Assembly: GCF_002101965.1 (NCBI RefSeq)
Contig: NZ_LQQA01000015.1
Coordinates: forward strand, 558,001-622,000
Direction of reading: 5' to 3'
Source of the DNA: Mycolicibacterium wolinskyi
Lineage (GTDB): Bacteria; Actinomycetota; Actinomycetes; Mycobacteriales; Mycobacteriaceae
Length of the DNA: 64,000 bases
Shown in pieces: positions 34,620 to 44,980 of this stretch. A program made the translations under genes and the position numbers. The first letter of the stretch is position 1. The number at the start of each line of letters is the position of its first letter. A model generated the notes under the pieces. That model saw only the letters and a list, made by a program, of their open reading frames with translations. It was not told the origin of the DNA and ran no database searches.

Positions 34620-35990
34620 GTGACTGATGGTGCGTTGATAGGTCTGTGGATCGCGATCGCGGTCGTCGCTGTGCTGCTGATCGTTGCCCTGGTCGTCGGC
34701 CTGGTGCGTTATCGGCGGCGGCGGGTCAGCCTGTCCGAACCCGACAAACCGGCCTCCATCGACCGCTCAGGCGGCTATACGGCGTCGTCGGGCATCACCT
34801 TCAGTCAGTCGACGACCCCGACCGTCGAACGCATCGACACGAGCGGGCTACCCGCCGTCGGCGACGACGCGACCATCCCTCGTGACGCGCCCAAGCGGCC
34901 GATCGCCGACGTCCAGCTGCCTGACGCTCCGGTAGCGCCGCCCGCCGAACCGCAGGCCCCTCCGGCGCCCGCCGAGCCGACCGCTCCTGCTGAGCCGCAA
35001 GCACCTGCCGAACCCGCGCCAACCGAGGCGCCGGTCGACGAGGCCGCCCCGTCCGTCATCGAGGACATCGCGCCGCCCGAGGGCCGGCTCGACCGGCTGC
35101 GCGGCAGGCTCTCCAAATCCCAGAACGCGCTCGGCCGCAGCATGCTCGGCCTGCTCGGCGGCGGCGACCTCGACGAGGACTCGTGGGAAGCGGTCGAGGA
35201 CACCCTGCTGATCGCCGATCTCGGACCGGTGGTGACGCAGTCCGTCGTGGCTTCGCTGCGGGCCAAGATGGCCAGCAAGGGCGTACGGAATGAGGCCGAT
35301 GCCCGCGCGGTGCTGCGCGAAGTGCTCATGTCGGAGCTGCGGCCCGAGCTGGACCGCTCGATCAAGGCCCTGCCGCATGCCGACAAACCGTCGGTGCTGT
35401 TGGTGGTCGGCGTCAACGGAACCGGCAAGACGACGACCGTCGGGAAACTCGCCCGCGTCCTGGTCGCCGATGGCAGGCGGGTGGTGCTCGGCGCCGCCGA
35501 CACCTTCCGCGCAGCCGCGGCCGACCAACTCCAGACCTGGGCGGCCAGGGTCGGCGCGGACGTGGTGCGCGGTCCCGAGGGCGCCGACCCCGCGTCCGTC
35601 GCGTTCGACGCCGTCGACGAAGGCATCTCCGAAGGTGCCGATGTCGTCGTCATCGACACCGCGGGCCGGTTGCACACCAAGACCGGCCTGATGGACGAAC
35701 TCGGCAAGGTCAAGCGGGTGGTCGAGAAGCGTGCCGCCGTCGACGAGGTGCTGCTGGTGCTCGACGCGACGATCGGTCAGAACAGCCTGCCGCAGGCCAA
35801 GGTTTTCGCCGAGGTCGTCGACATCACCGGCGTGGTGCTGACCAAGCTCGACGGCACGGCCAAGGGCGGCATCGTATTCCGCGTGCAACAGGAACTCGGT
35901 GTGCCCGTCAAGCTCGTGGGCCTCGGCGAAGGACCCGACGATCTGGCGCCGTTCGAGCCGGGGGCATTCGTCGACGCGCTCCTCGGATAG
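34620..35990 (+). CDS. ftsY: Signal recognition particle receptor FtsY
   Basis: A 456-residue SRP receptor GTPase. N-terminal membrane segment (about 5-28, AIAVVAVLLIVALVVGLV), then a Pro/Ala/Glu-rich acidic linker (about 95-145), then the NG domain: P-loop GVNGTGKTTTVGKLA near 262, DTFRAAAADQL, DTAGRLHT, TKLDGTAKGG. The N-terminal helix suggests permanent membrane anchoring, as in other actinobacteria. Start GTG 34620. Confidence 0.95.
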   Translation: MTDGALIGLWIAIAVVAVLLIVALVVGLVRYRRRRVSLSEPDKPASIDRSGGYTASSGITFSQSTTPTVERIDTSGLPAVGDDATIPRDAPKRPIADVQLPDAPVAPPAEPQAPPAPAEPTAPAEPQAPAEPAPTEAPVDEAAPSVIEDIAPPEGRLDRLRGRLSKSQNALGRSMLGLLGGGDLDEDSWEAVEDTLLIADLGPVVTQSVVASLRAKMASKGVRNEADARAVLREVLMSELRPELDRSIKALPHADKPSVLLVVGVNGTGKTTTVGKLARVLVADGRRVVLGAADTFRAAAADQLQTWAARVGADVVRGPEGADPASVAFDAVDEGISEGADVVVIDTAGRLHTKTGLMDELGKVKRVVEKRAAVDEVLLVLDATIGQNSLPQAKVFAEVVDITGVVLTKLDGTAKGGIVFRVQQELGVPVKLVGLGEGPDDLAPFEPGAFVDALLG

Positions 35991-36051
35991 CTGCTCGAAA
36001 CTGCGGTTTACACCTGCGGGTTTCGGTGCATCGGGCGTGGTGAGCGACCGG

Positions 36052-36099
36052 GAAACATGAGCGTAACAGTGATCCGGACTGCGTTCACTTTCCGGAAAC
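36052..36099 (+). promoter_or_regulatory. Two GlnR-like boxes upstream of amt
   Basis: Box 1 is GAAAC-N6-GTAAC (36052-36067) and box 2 is TTCAC-N6-GAAAC (36084-36099). Both fit the actinobacterial GlnR pattern of GTNAC and GAAAC half-sites spaced by 6 bp. In M. smegmatis the amt-glnK-glnD operon is known to be activated by GlnR under nitrogen limitation, so these are the expected sites. Confidence 0.7.
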
Positions 36100-36186
36100 G
36101 CAACTGCATCACCGATGAAACGCCAGCAATCGAATCTCATCGGGAGGCCGATCCGTCGGCGCACTTCCCAAGGAGGTTCACACAAA

Positions 36187-37536
<1,350 letters not shown>

Positions 37537-37569
37537 TCGGGAACAATTGCCCTGGAAGGGATGGAATTT

Positions 37570-37908
37570 ATGAAGCTGATCACTGCGATCGTCAAGCCGT
37601 TCACGCTGGAGGATGTCAAGACCGGCCTTGAGCAGACGGGCATTCTCGGGATGACCGTCAGCGAGGTGCAAGGCTACGGTCGCCAGAAGGGCCACACCGA
37701 GGTGTACCGAGGCGCCGAGTACTCGGTCGACTTCGTGCCCAAGGTCCGGGTCGAGGTCGTCGTCGACGACTCCGCGGTCGACAAGGTCGTGGATGTCATC
37801 GTGCAGGCCGCCCGCACCGGCAAGATCGGTGACGGGAAGGTGTGGGTCAGTCCCGTTGACACTGTCGTCCGCGTCCGCACGGGGGAGCGCGGCGCCGACG
37901 CCCTGTAG
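37570..37908 (+). CDS. glnB: Nitrogen regulatory protein P-II (GlnB/GlnK)
   Basis: A 112-residue P-II signal protein with the full T-loop GHTEVYRGAEYSVDFVPK; Tyr51 is the nucleotidylation site used by GlnD in actinobacteria (adenylylation). The B-loop TGKIGDGKVWV and C-loop are intact. ATG 37570 gives the exact family length; the ATG at 37561 directly abuts GGAAGGG, which is correctly spaced for 37570. Between amt and glnD as in other mycobacteria. Confidence 0.95.
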   Translation: MKLITAIVKPFTLEDVKTGLEQTGILGMTVSEVQGYGRQKGHTEVYRGAEYSVDFVPKVRVEVVVDDSAVDKVVDVIVQAARTGKIGDGKVWVSPVDTVVRVRTGERGADAL

Positions 37909-38008
37909 TCGCGGAGCGGTCCGGACTCCGTGCCGGAGTGATCGACCGCGTCTCCCGGCCAAGGGCAGTGTCAGTGGTAGTTGGTGATTGGCCGGGGGAG
38001 GATGCGAA

Positions 38009-40468
38009 ATGACAGAGCACAAACCAGAATCCGCCGGAGCCTCACATGAGGCTCCGGCGGGCTCGTTACGGCCCGCGACCGATCTGGCCGCGGCATCCGA
38101 ACAATTGATTTCCGGTGCCCGCCAACTTGATTCGGCGGCGCTGCGCGACGCACTTCTCGATCTGCACGAATTCTGGCTCACTACAAAGGCGACCGAGATC
38201 GGCATCACGCCGACGAGTGGGTTCGCGATCGTCGCCACCGGAGGTCTCGGCCGCGGTGAGATGTTGCCGTACTCCGACCTGGATTTGATGCTGCTGCACG
38301 ACAACATGCCGACGGACGTCGTCAGCGAGATCGCCGAGAAGCTGTGGTACCCGTTGTGGGATGCCAACATCCGCATCGATCACAGCGTGCGCACGGTTCC
38401 CGAAGCGCTGCAGGTGGCCGGTGACGACATCTCGGTGGGGTTGGCGATGCTCGATGTCCGGCACATCGCCGGCGATGCCGACCTGTCATCGCTACTGGTC
38501 GGTGGCGCCCGGCGGCAGTGGCGCATCGGAATCGCCTCGCGTTTCGACGAACTGGTCGAACACGCGCAGGCTCGCTGGCAACGCAGCGGTCAGATCGCGC
38601 ACCGGGCCGAGCCGGACCTGAAGTCGGGGCGTGGCGGTCTGCGCGACGTTCAGCTTCTCAACGCGCTGGCGATCGCACAGCTCGCCGACGTCTATCCGAG
38701 CCGGGCGCTGGCATCGCCGACCGGCACGTTGGGCGGCGCGCACCTGGCGCTACTGAACGTGCGCACCGAACTGCACCGGGTGTCCGGGCGCGGCCGCGAG
38801 CTGCTGCTGGCCCAGCACGCCGACGAGATCGGCGCGGCGCTGCGGATCGGCGACCGGTTCGATCTGGCGCGCATGCTCTCCGATGCCGCCCGCACGGTGA
38901 GCTACTACGTCGACTCGGGCATCCGTACTGCCGCAAACGCGTTACCGCGACGCGGGTTCGCCGCGCTACGGCGCCCGGTGCGCCGCCCGCTCGACGAAGG
39001 CGTCATCGAGTACGCCGGCGAGGTGATCCTCGCGCGCGACGCCCGGCCCGAGCGGGATCCCGGCCTGATCCTGCGGGTCGCGGCGGCCTCGGCGTCCACG
39101 GGTCTGCCGATGGCGGTGTCGACTCTCAGTAGGCTCGCCGAGACGGCACCCGAACTGCGTACGCCGTGGCCGCGGCAGGCGCTCAAAGATCTGCTGGTGC
39201 TGCTGGCGGCGGGCCCGGCCGCGGTCGCGACCATCGAGGCGCTGGACCGGACCGGCTTGTGGGGCCGGCTGTTCCCGGAATGGGGCGCGGTGCGCGACCT
39301 TCCGCCCCGCGACGTCGTCCACATCTGGACGGTGGATCGCCACCTGGTCGAAACCGTATCGCGGGCAAGCGCATTCACCACGCGGGTGTCGCGGCCCGAC
39401 CTGCTTTTGCTCGGTGCGCTGTGCCACGACATCGGCAAGGGCCGCGGCGGTGACCACAGCGTCATCGGTGCGGAACTGGCCACCCAGATCGGCACCAGGC
39501 TGGGCCTGTGGCCGTCGGACATCGACGTGCTGTCCAAGATGGTGCGCTACCACTTGCTGTTGCCCGAGACCGCGACACGGCGGGATCTGCAGGACCCCAA
39601 GACGATCGACGGTGTCGTCGCGGCGCTCGGCGGCGACATGGTCCTCCTTGAGTTGCTCGACGTGCTCGCCGAAGCCGATTCGCTGGCCACCGGGCCGGGC
39701 GTGTGGGGTGACTGGAAGGCATCCCTGATCGGCGACCTGGTGCGGCGTTGCCGGCTGGTGATGGCCGGTGAGCCGTTGCCGCAGCCGGATCCCGTCGACC
39801 CTCGTTTCCTGGAACTGGCGGCCCAGGTCGGTGTTCACGTCGAGCTGACCCAGGGCGACGGTCCGCACATCTACAACGTCACGATGATCGCCCCGGACCG
39901 GCGCGGGCTGCTGTCCAAGGCGGCCGGGGTGCTGGCGCTGAACTCGCTTCGGGTGCACTCGGCGTCGGTGAACAGCCACGAGGGTTCGGCGATCAATACG
40001 TATGTGGTGTCACCGCATTTCGGTGCGCCGCCGGCCGCCGAGCTACTACGTCAGCAGTTCATCCTCGCGCTCGACGGCGAGCTCGACGTGATCGCCTCGC
40101 TGGAGAAGCGCGAACGCGACGCGGCTCAGTATCCGACAACGCGCGCGGGGGAGATTCTCGCCGCGGTACCCGCCAACCACGTTCCGGCGCGTCCACGGAT
40201 CCTGTGGTCGGAGGGCAGTGTGCCGGGCGAGCTCATCGTGCAGATCCGCACGATCGACCGGGCCGGTCTGCTGGCCCGCCTCACCGCGGTATTCGAGCGC
40301 GACGGCGTCGACATCGCCTGGGCGAAGGTCACGACGCTGGGATCCTCGGTGGTCGACGCGTTCGGTATCACGACCACCGGCAGTCTGGCGCGCGACGACC
40401 TCGAACGCGATCTGTACGCGGTCCTGCCCACACCCGCGCCTGCCAAACCGGCCGAACAGGCGAGCTGA
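38009..40468 (+). CDS. glnD: P-II uridylyl/adenylyl-transferase GlnD
   Basis: An 819-residue bifunctional enzyme. Nucleotidyltransferase motif GGLGRGEMLPYSDLDLML near 78-95, HD hydrolase motif LCHDIGKGRGGDH near 471, and two C-terminal ACT domains (from NVTMIAPDRRGLLSKAAG and VQIRTIDRAGLLARLT). In actinobacteria it adenylylates P-II at Tyr51. ATG 38009 follows GGGGGAGG. Third gene of the nitrogen operon, about 100 bp after glnB with a small hairpin (37925-37939) in the gap. Confidence 0.93.
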   Translation: MTEHKPESAGASHEAPAGSLRPATDLAAASEQLISGARQLDSAALRDALLDLHEFWLTTKATEIGITPTSGFAIVATGGLGRGEMLPYSDLDLMLLHDNMPTDVVSEIAEKLWYPLWDANIRIDHSVRTVPEALQVAGDDISVGLAMLDVRHIAGDADLSSLLVGGARRQWRIGIASRFDELVEHAQARWQRSGQIAHRAEPDLKSGRGGLRDVQLLNALAIAQLADVYPSRALASPTGTLGGAHLALLNVRTELHRVSGRGRELLLAQHADEIGAALRIGDRFDLARMLSDAARTVSYYVDSGIRTAANALPRRGFAALRRPVRRPLDEGVIEYAGEVILARDARPERDPGLILRVAAASASTGLPMAVSTLSRLAETAPELRTPWPRQALKDLLVLLAAGPAAVATIEALDRTGLWGRLFPEWGAVRDLPPRDVVHIWTVDRHLVETVSRASAFTTRVSRPDLLLLGALCHDIGKGRGGDHSVIGAELATQIGTRLGLWPSDIDVLSKMVRYHLLLPETATRRDLQDPKTIDGVVAALGGDMVLLELLDVLAEADSLATGPGVWGDWKASLIGDLVRRCRLVMAGEPLPQPDPVDPRFLELAAQVGVHVELTQGDGPHIYNVTMIAPDRRGLLSKAAGVLALNSLRVHSASVNSHEGSAINTYVVSPHFGAPPAAELLRQQFILALDGELDVIASLEKRERDAAQYPTTRAGEILAAVPANHVPARPRILWSEGSVPGELIVQIRTIDRAGLLARLTAVFERDGVDIAWAKVTTLGSSVVDAFGITTTGSLARDDLERDLYAVLPTPAPAKPAEQAS

Positions 40469-40475
40469 CGGCGGT

Positions 40476-42659
40476 TCAGCGGGCGGCGACCGCGACCCAG
40501 GTGTTGTTGACCGCGGCCGTGCCGGTGAAGGAGTCCACTCGATCCGGGTCGTGCAGCAGGTTCACATTGGCGCCCGGCAGCGTGCGGGCATGGCGCCAAC
40601 CGCTGCGTTGATGTCCCCAGCCGTGCGGAACGGCAACGGTACCGGGCCGGATGTCGTCGCTGACGTCGAGCGGCAGTTCGATGGCCCCGACGGCCGAGGC
40701 GACGGTCACGGTGTCGCCCTGTGCGAGGCCACGTGCGGCGGCGTCGTCGGGGTGCATGAGCACCGTGCAGGTGTTGTTGCCGCCGGTCATGGTCGGCACG
40801 TTGTGCAGCCAGGAGTTGTTGCTGCGCAGTTGCCGTCGCCCGATCAGCTGGAGGTCGTAGCGCTGACCTGGACCGCGTGCCGCCTTGTCGAGCAGGGCGC
40901 TCGCGGCGTCGACGAACTCCTTTGGGGCCAGATGGATCTTCCGGTCGCCCGTCGCGATCACTTTCCTCAAGCGGGGTCGCAGCGGCCCGAGGTCGATACC
41001 ACCGGCGCTGTTCTTGAGATCGCTCATCGTGACTGCGTTGCGGCGGCGACGGATCCGGCCATACGGGCCGGTGGCGATGGCCAACGACGCCAGCCGCAAC
41101 GGATCGATCGACCTGATCAAGCGGTCGCGCAGCGGCTTGGTCAACTGCCGGACGGGGGAGGGGAGCAGCTCCATCGCCAGCCGGGTCAGTATCTCCCAGT
41201 CCTCCTTGGCGCCGGCCGGCGGCTCGAACGCGCGGTGTTGATAGCGAATGTTGTTGTGCACACTGAAGATCGGGATGAGAAGTCCGACGTCCTCGCGTTC
41301 CAGCGGGGACACCGGCGGCAAGATGAAGTCGGCGTGGCGGGTCGTCTCGGTGACGTACATGTCGACGGCCACGTACAGCTCCAGTTGCGACAGCGCTTCG
41401 TCGAGGCGGCCCTTCTGCGGGATCGACGACACCGGGTTGCCCGCGTAGGTGATCATCGCGCGAATCTGCCCCTTGCCGGGGTTGAGAATCTCGTCGGCCA
41501 TGATGATGGCGGGCAGTTCGGCGCGGAAAGCCTTGTGCCGACCGGACCGGTCCGTCCACAATCCGTGTCCCACGGGGATGTAGCGCGCGAGCCTCGGCAC
41601 ATCGACGACGGGCGTGGAGAACATCGTGCCGCCGGCCCGGTCGACATTGCCGGTGACGGCGTTGATGACCATCACCAGCCAGCTGACCAGGGTCCCGGTC
41701 TCCTGTTGACAGATGCCGATTCTCGCGTAGATCGCCGCCGATTCGGCCGCCGCGTGCTCGCGGGCCAGGGCGCGGATGTCCTCGGCGCTGACACCGGCCC
41801 GCTCCGCCACTGCCTCCGGTGTGGCGTCGGCCACCAGGGCGGAAAGTTCGGAGAATCCGGCCGCGTTCTCGACCGCGTATGCGTCACAGAGCTTTTCGTC
41901 GATCAGCACGTGCAGCATGCCGAGCAACAGGTACGCATCGCCACCGGGCCGGACCGCCACGTGCTGATCGGCCATCCGGGCGGTCTCGGTTCGCCGCGGG
42001 TCGATCACGACGACCTTGCCCCCGCGGTCCCGGATCGCCTTGATGCGGCGTTTGGCCCCGGGCATGATCGACAGCGACCCGTTGGACACCGCCGGGTTGG
42101 CACCCAGAATCACCAGTCGCTGGGTGCGGTCGATATCGGTGATCGGCACCAGGACGTTGGAGCCGAAGACCTTCCACGCGGCGTACTCGTGCGGCATCTG
42201 GTCGATCGAGGATGCGGTGAAGAAGTTCGGGGTCAGCAGCGCGGTGCGCAGCAGGAATCCGTACAGCGCACCCGAGCTGTGCGCGGCCGGATTGTCGAGA
42301 TACATTCCGAGCGAACGGAATCCGTGCTTCCTGCGGATCCGCCGGAGGCGGGCGCCGATTTCGGCCAGTGCGTCGTCCCAGCTGACCGGTTCGAACGCGT
42401 CGCCGACCCGCCGCATCGGGGTGCGCAACCGGTCCGGGTCATGGTGCAGGCCGCCCATCGCCGTGGCCTTGGGGCAGATGTATCCCTTGGAGAAGACGTC
42501 GTCGGGGTTGCCCGCGATGCGGGTGACCGTTCCGTCGGTCACGGTGACGTGAAGGCCGCAGTGCGCCTCGCAGAGCGTGCACTGACTGACGACCGTCGTA
42601 CTCGAGGCGTCGCGGAGGGCGCCGCGTTCGTCGTGGAGGGGGACGTCGATTGCGGTCAT
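40476..42659 (-). CDS. Molybdopterin-dependent oxidoreductase (DMSO-reductase family)
   Basis: A 727-residue soluble bis-MGD enzyme without a Tat signal. The N-terminal 4Fe-4S cluster motif is C27-x2-C30-x3-C34 ... C62 (SQCTLCEAHCGLHV, YICPKA). Typical pterin-binding stretches follow (VILGANPAVS, VVIDPRRTETA, GNPVSSIPQ), and the C-terminal domain includes NNTCTVLMHPDDAAARG and GDTVTV. It resembles the N-terminal half of mycobacterial proteins annotated as nitrate reductase fused to a diflavin reductase; a separate diflavin reductase is encoded at 46112-47725. Substrate unknown. Divergent from a TetR gene. This pair is inserted between glnD and ffh compared with M. tuberculosis. Confidence 0.85.
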   Translation of the reverse strand: MTAIDVPLHDERGALRDASSTTVVSQCTLCEAHCGLHVTVTDGTVTRIAGNPDDVFSKGYICPKATAMGGLHHDPDRLRTPMRRVGDAFEPVSWDDALAEIGARLRRIRRKHGFRSLGMYLDNPAAHSSGALYGFLLRTALLTPNFFTASSIDQMPHEYAAWKVFGSNVLVPITDIDRTQRLVILGANPAVSNGSLSIMPGAKRRIKAIRDRGGKVVVIDPRRTETARMADQHVAVRPGGDAYLLLGMLHVLIDEKLCDAYAVENAAGFSELSALVADATPEAVAERAGVSAEDIRALAREHAAAESAAIYARIGICQQETGTLVSWLVMVINAVTGNVDRAGGTMFSTPVVDVPRLARYIPVGHGLWTDRSGRHKAFRAELPAIIMADEILNPGKGQIRAMITYAGNPVSSIPQKGRLDEALSQLELYVAVDMYVTETTRHADFILPPVSPLEREDVGLLIPIFSVHNNIRYQHRAFEPPAGAKEDWEILTRLAMELLPSPVRQLTKPLRDRLIRSIDPLRLASLAIATGPYGRIRRRRNAVTMSDLKNSAGGIDLGPLRPRLRKVIATGDRKIHLAPKEFVDAASALLDKAARGPGQRYDLQLIGRRQLRSNNSWLHNVPTMTGGNNTCTVLMHPDDAAARGLAQGDTVTVASAVGAIELPLDVSDDIRPGTVAVPHGWGHQRSGWRHARTLPGANVNLLHDPDRVDSFTGTAAVNNTWVAVAAR

Positions 42660-42675
42660 GCGAGCCTCTCGGCCG

Positions 42676-42699
42676 ATCTGTCATCGAGCGTTGATAGAT
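42676..42699. promoter_or_regulatory. Inverted repeat upstream of the molybdopterin enzyme, candidate TetR operator
   Basis: ATCTGTCA (42676-42683) and TGATAGAT (42692-42699) are inverted with 7/8 match and 8-bp spacing. A third half-site ATCTGTC occurs at 42715-42721, close to the TetR start. The region lies in the 69-bp gap between the divergent genes. Confidence 0.5.
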
Positions 42700-42728
42700 G
42701 TGACGAGGCTAACAATCTGTCTACGCGT

Positions 42729-43376
42729 GTGTCAAGATTGGGTGTGGGCGGAGCGCGACGGTACGGCGGTGCCACCGGTGAAGAGCGGATTGCCGAGCGG
42801 CGCAATCGTTTTCTCGACGCCGGCCTGCAATTGATGGGCACCAGGGGCATCGCCGCGACCACGGTGCGCGGGGTCTCCGACGCCGCCGGCCTGGCGCCGC
42901 GTTATCTCGCCGAATCGTTCCCGACGATCGAGGATCTACATATCGCGGTCTTCGAGCGCATCGCCGATGAGATCGAGACGGCGTGCCTGGCCGCGATCGC
43001 GCAGGCACCGGACAACCCGCGGGCCCGGACCTGGGCCGCGCTCGCGGCACTGACCGACCTGATGCTCGGTGACCCGCGCAAGGGACGGGTCATGCTCACC
43101 GAATCCGCGTCCTCACCTGCGCTCGGCCCGCATCGCCGCGCCGGGGCGCAGCGGTTCGCTGCCATCCTGGCCGATCTCGCGCGCGGTGGTCCCGGCGACC
43201 GTGAGTTGCTCGAAGACCGGCTCGCCGCGCACTTCATCATCGGCGGGGTATCGGAGGCCCTGGCCGCGGTGTTGGCCGGGGAAATCGACATCGACCGCAG
43301 TCACCTCATCGATCGGCTCACCGCGCTGCTCTTCGGTGTGACGGTCGGCAGCCGGTCCCCTCAGCGTCTCGGTTGA
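42729..43376 (+). CDS. TetR-family transcriptional regulator
   Basis: A 215-residue regulator. HTH region: RNRFLDAGLQLMGTRGIAAT, TVRGVSDAAGLAPRYLAESF (recognition helix), then a ligand domain with LTDLMLGDPRKGRVMLTES. Start taken as GTG 42729 (MSRLGVGG); other GTG codons nearby make the exact start uncertain. Divergent from the molybdopterin oxidoreductase with half-sites in the gap, so it probably controls that gene. Ends 45 bp before ffh. Confidence 0.82.
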   Translation: MSRLGVGGARRYGGATGEERIAERRNRFLDAGLQLMGTRGIAATTVRGVSDAAGLAPRYLAESFPTIEDLHIAVFERIADEIETACLAAIAQAPDNPRARTWAALAALTDLMLGDPRKGRVMLTESASSPALGPHRRAGAQRFAAILADLARGGPGDRELLEDRLAAHFIIGGVSEALAAVLAGEIDIDRSHLIDRLTALLFGVTVGSRSPQRLG

Positions 43377-43420
43377 GTGGGCGGACGTCCGCTCGACCCG
43401 CCGACCGTTAGGCTGGTCAC

Positions 43421-44980
43421 GTGTTTGAAAGCCTGTCTGACCGGTTGACCGGAGCCCTGCAGGGCCTGCGTGGCAAGGGGCGGTTGACCGACGCCGATAT
43501 CGATGCCACGACCCGCGAGATCCGGTTGGCGCTGTTGGAGGCCGACGTCTCGCTGCCCGTGGTGCGCGCGTTCGTCGCGCGCATCAAGGACCGTGCGAAG
43601 GGTGCCGAGGTATCGGCGGCGCTGAATCCCGCTCAGCAGGTCGTCAAGATCGTCAACGAGGAGCTCATCGGCATCCTCGGCGGCGAGACCCGCCAGGTGG
43701 CGTTCGCCAAGACCCCGCCGACCGTGATCATGCTGGCAGGCCTGCAAGGCGCCGGTAAGACCACGCTGGCCGGCAAGCTCGCGAAATGGCTTAAGGGACA
43801 AGGACACACACCGCTCCTGGTGGCGTGTGACCTGCAGCGCCCCGGCGCCGTCCACCAGCTGCAGATCGTCGGTGAGCGGGCCGGTGTCTCGGTTTTCGCG
43901 CCGCACCCAGGCACGTCTCCCGAAGGGCTCGAGAACGCCGGGCACGGCGACCCCGTCGCGGTGGCGGCGGGCGGTCTGGCCGAGGCCAAGGCCAAGCACT
44001 TCGACGTCGTCATCGTCGACACCGCGGGCCGGCTGGGCATCGACGAGGAGCTGATGGGCCAGGCCGCCGCGATCCGCCAGGCCGTCGACCCCGACGAAGT
44101 GCTGTTCGTCCTCGACGCGATGATCGGTCAGGACGCGGTCGCCACGGCCGAGGCGTTCCGCGAGGGCGTCGGCTTCACCGGCGTCGTGCTGACCAAACTC
44201 GACGGCGACGCCCGCGGTGGTGCGGCGCTGTCGGTCCGCGAGGTCACCGGCGTACCGATCCTGTTCGCCTCCGCGGGCGAGAAGCTCGACGACTTCGACG
44301 TCTTCCACCCAGACCGCATGGCCAGCCGCATCCTGGGCATGGGCGATGTGCTCACCCTGATCGAGCAGGCCGAGCAGGTCTTCGATCAGCAGAAAGCCGA
44401 GGAGGCCGCGGCCAAGATCGGCTCGGGCGAGCTGACGCTGGAGGACTTCCTCGAGCAGATGCTGGCGATCCGCAAGATGGGCCCGATCGGCAACCTGCTC
44501 GGCATGCTGCCCGGCGCGGGCCAGATGAAAGATGCGCTGGCGGCCGTCGACGACAAGCAGCTGGACCGCGTGCAGGCCATCATCCGCGGTATGACGCCCG
44601 CCGAGCGCGCCGACCCGAAGATCATCAACGCCTCACGGCGCCTGCGCATCGCCAACGGCTCCGGCGTCACGGTGTCCGAGGTCAACCAGCTCGTGGACCG
44701 GTTCTTCGAGGCCCGCAAGATGATGTCGTCGATGGCCGGGCAGATGGGCATGGGCTTCGGGCGCAAGAGTGCGACCCGCAAGGCGGCCAAGGGCAAGAAC
44801 AAGCAGGCAGGCAAGAAGGGCCGCAAGTCGGGGAAGGGGCCGACCCCGCCGAAGGCGCGCAACCCGCTGGGTATGCCCGGCGGATTCCCCGACCTGTCGA
44901 ACATGCCGAAGGGGCTCGATGAGCTGCCGCCCGGCCTTGCCGACTTCGATCTGTCCAAGCTGAAGTTCCCCAAGAACTAG
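43421..44980 (+). CDS. ffh: Signal recognition particle protein Ffh
   Basis: A 519-residue SRP54 GTPase. N domain, then G domain with GLQGAGKTTLAGKLA near 107, DLQRPGAVHQL, DTAGRLGIDEEL, TKLDGDARGGAAL, and a methionine-rich M domain (about 300-450, FLEQMLAIRKMGPIGN; MMSSMAGQMGMGFG) that binds 4.5S RNA and signal sequences. A basic Lys/Gly tail (about 450-480) follows. Start GTG 43421. Partner of FtsY at 34620. Confidence 0.95.
   Translation: MFESLSDRLTGALQGLRGKGRLTDADIDATTREIRLALLEADVSLPVVRAFVARIKDRAKGAEVSAALNPAQQVVKIVNEELIGILGGETRQVAFAKTPPTVIMLAGLQGAGKTTLAGKLAKWLKGQGHTPLLVACDLQRPGAVHQLQIVGERAGVSVFAPHPGTSPEGLENAGHGDPVAVAAGGLAEAKAKHFDVVIVDTAGRLGIDEELMGQAAAIRQAVDPDEVLFVLDAMIGQDAVATAEAFREGVGFTGVVLTKLDGDARGGAALSVREVTGVPILFASAGEKLDDFDVFHPDRMASRILGMGDVLTLIEQAEQVFDQQKAEEAAAKIGSGELTLEDFLEQMLAIRKMGPIGNLLGMLPGAGQMKDALAAVDDKQLDRVQAIIRGMTPAERADPKIINASRRLRIANGSGVTVSEVNQLVDRFFEARKMMSSMAGQMGMGFGRKSATRKAAKGKNKQAGKKGRKSGKGPTPPKARNPLGMPGGFPDLSNMPKGLDELPPGLADFDLSKLKFPKN

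Noticed and set aside
40218..43376. Long plus-strand frame of 1052 codons
   Set aside because: Most of it is antisense to the molybdopterin oxidoreductase, whose motifs are clear; only the last 216 codons (from 42729) are a gene, the TetR regulator.
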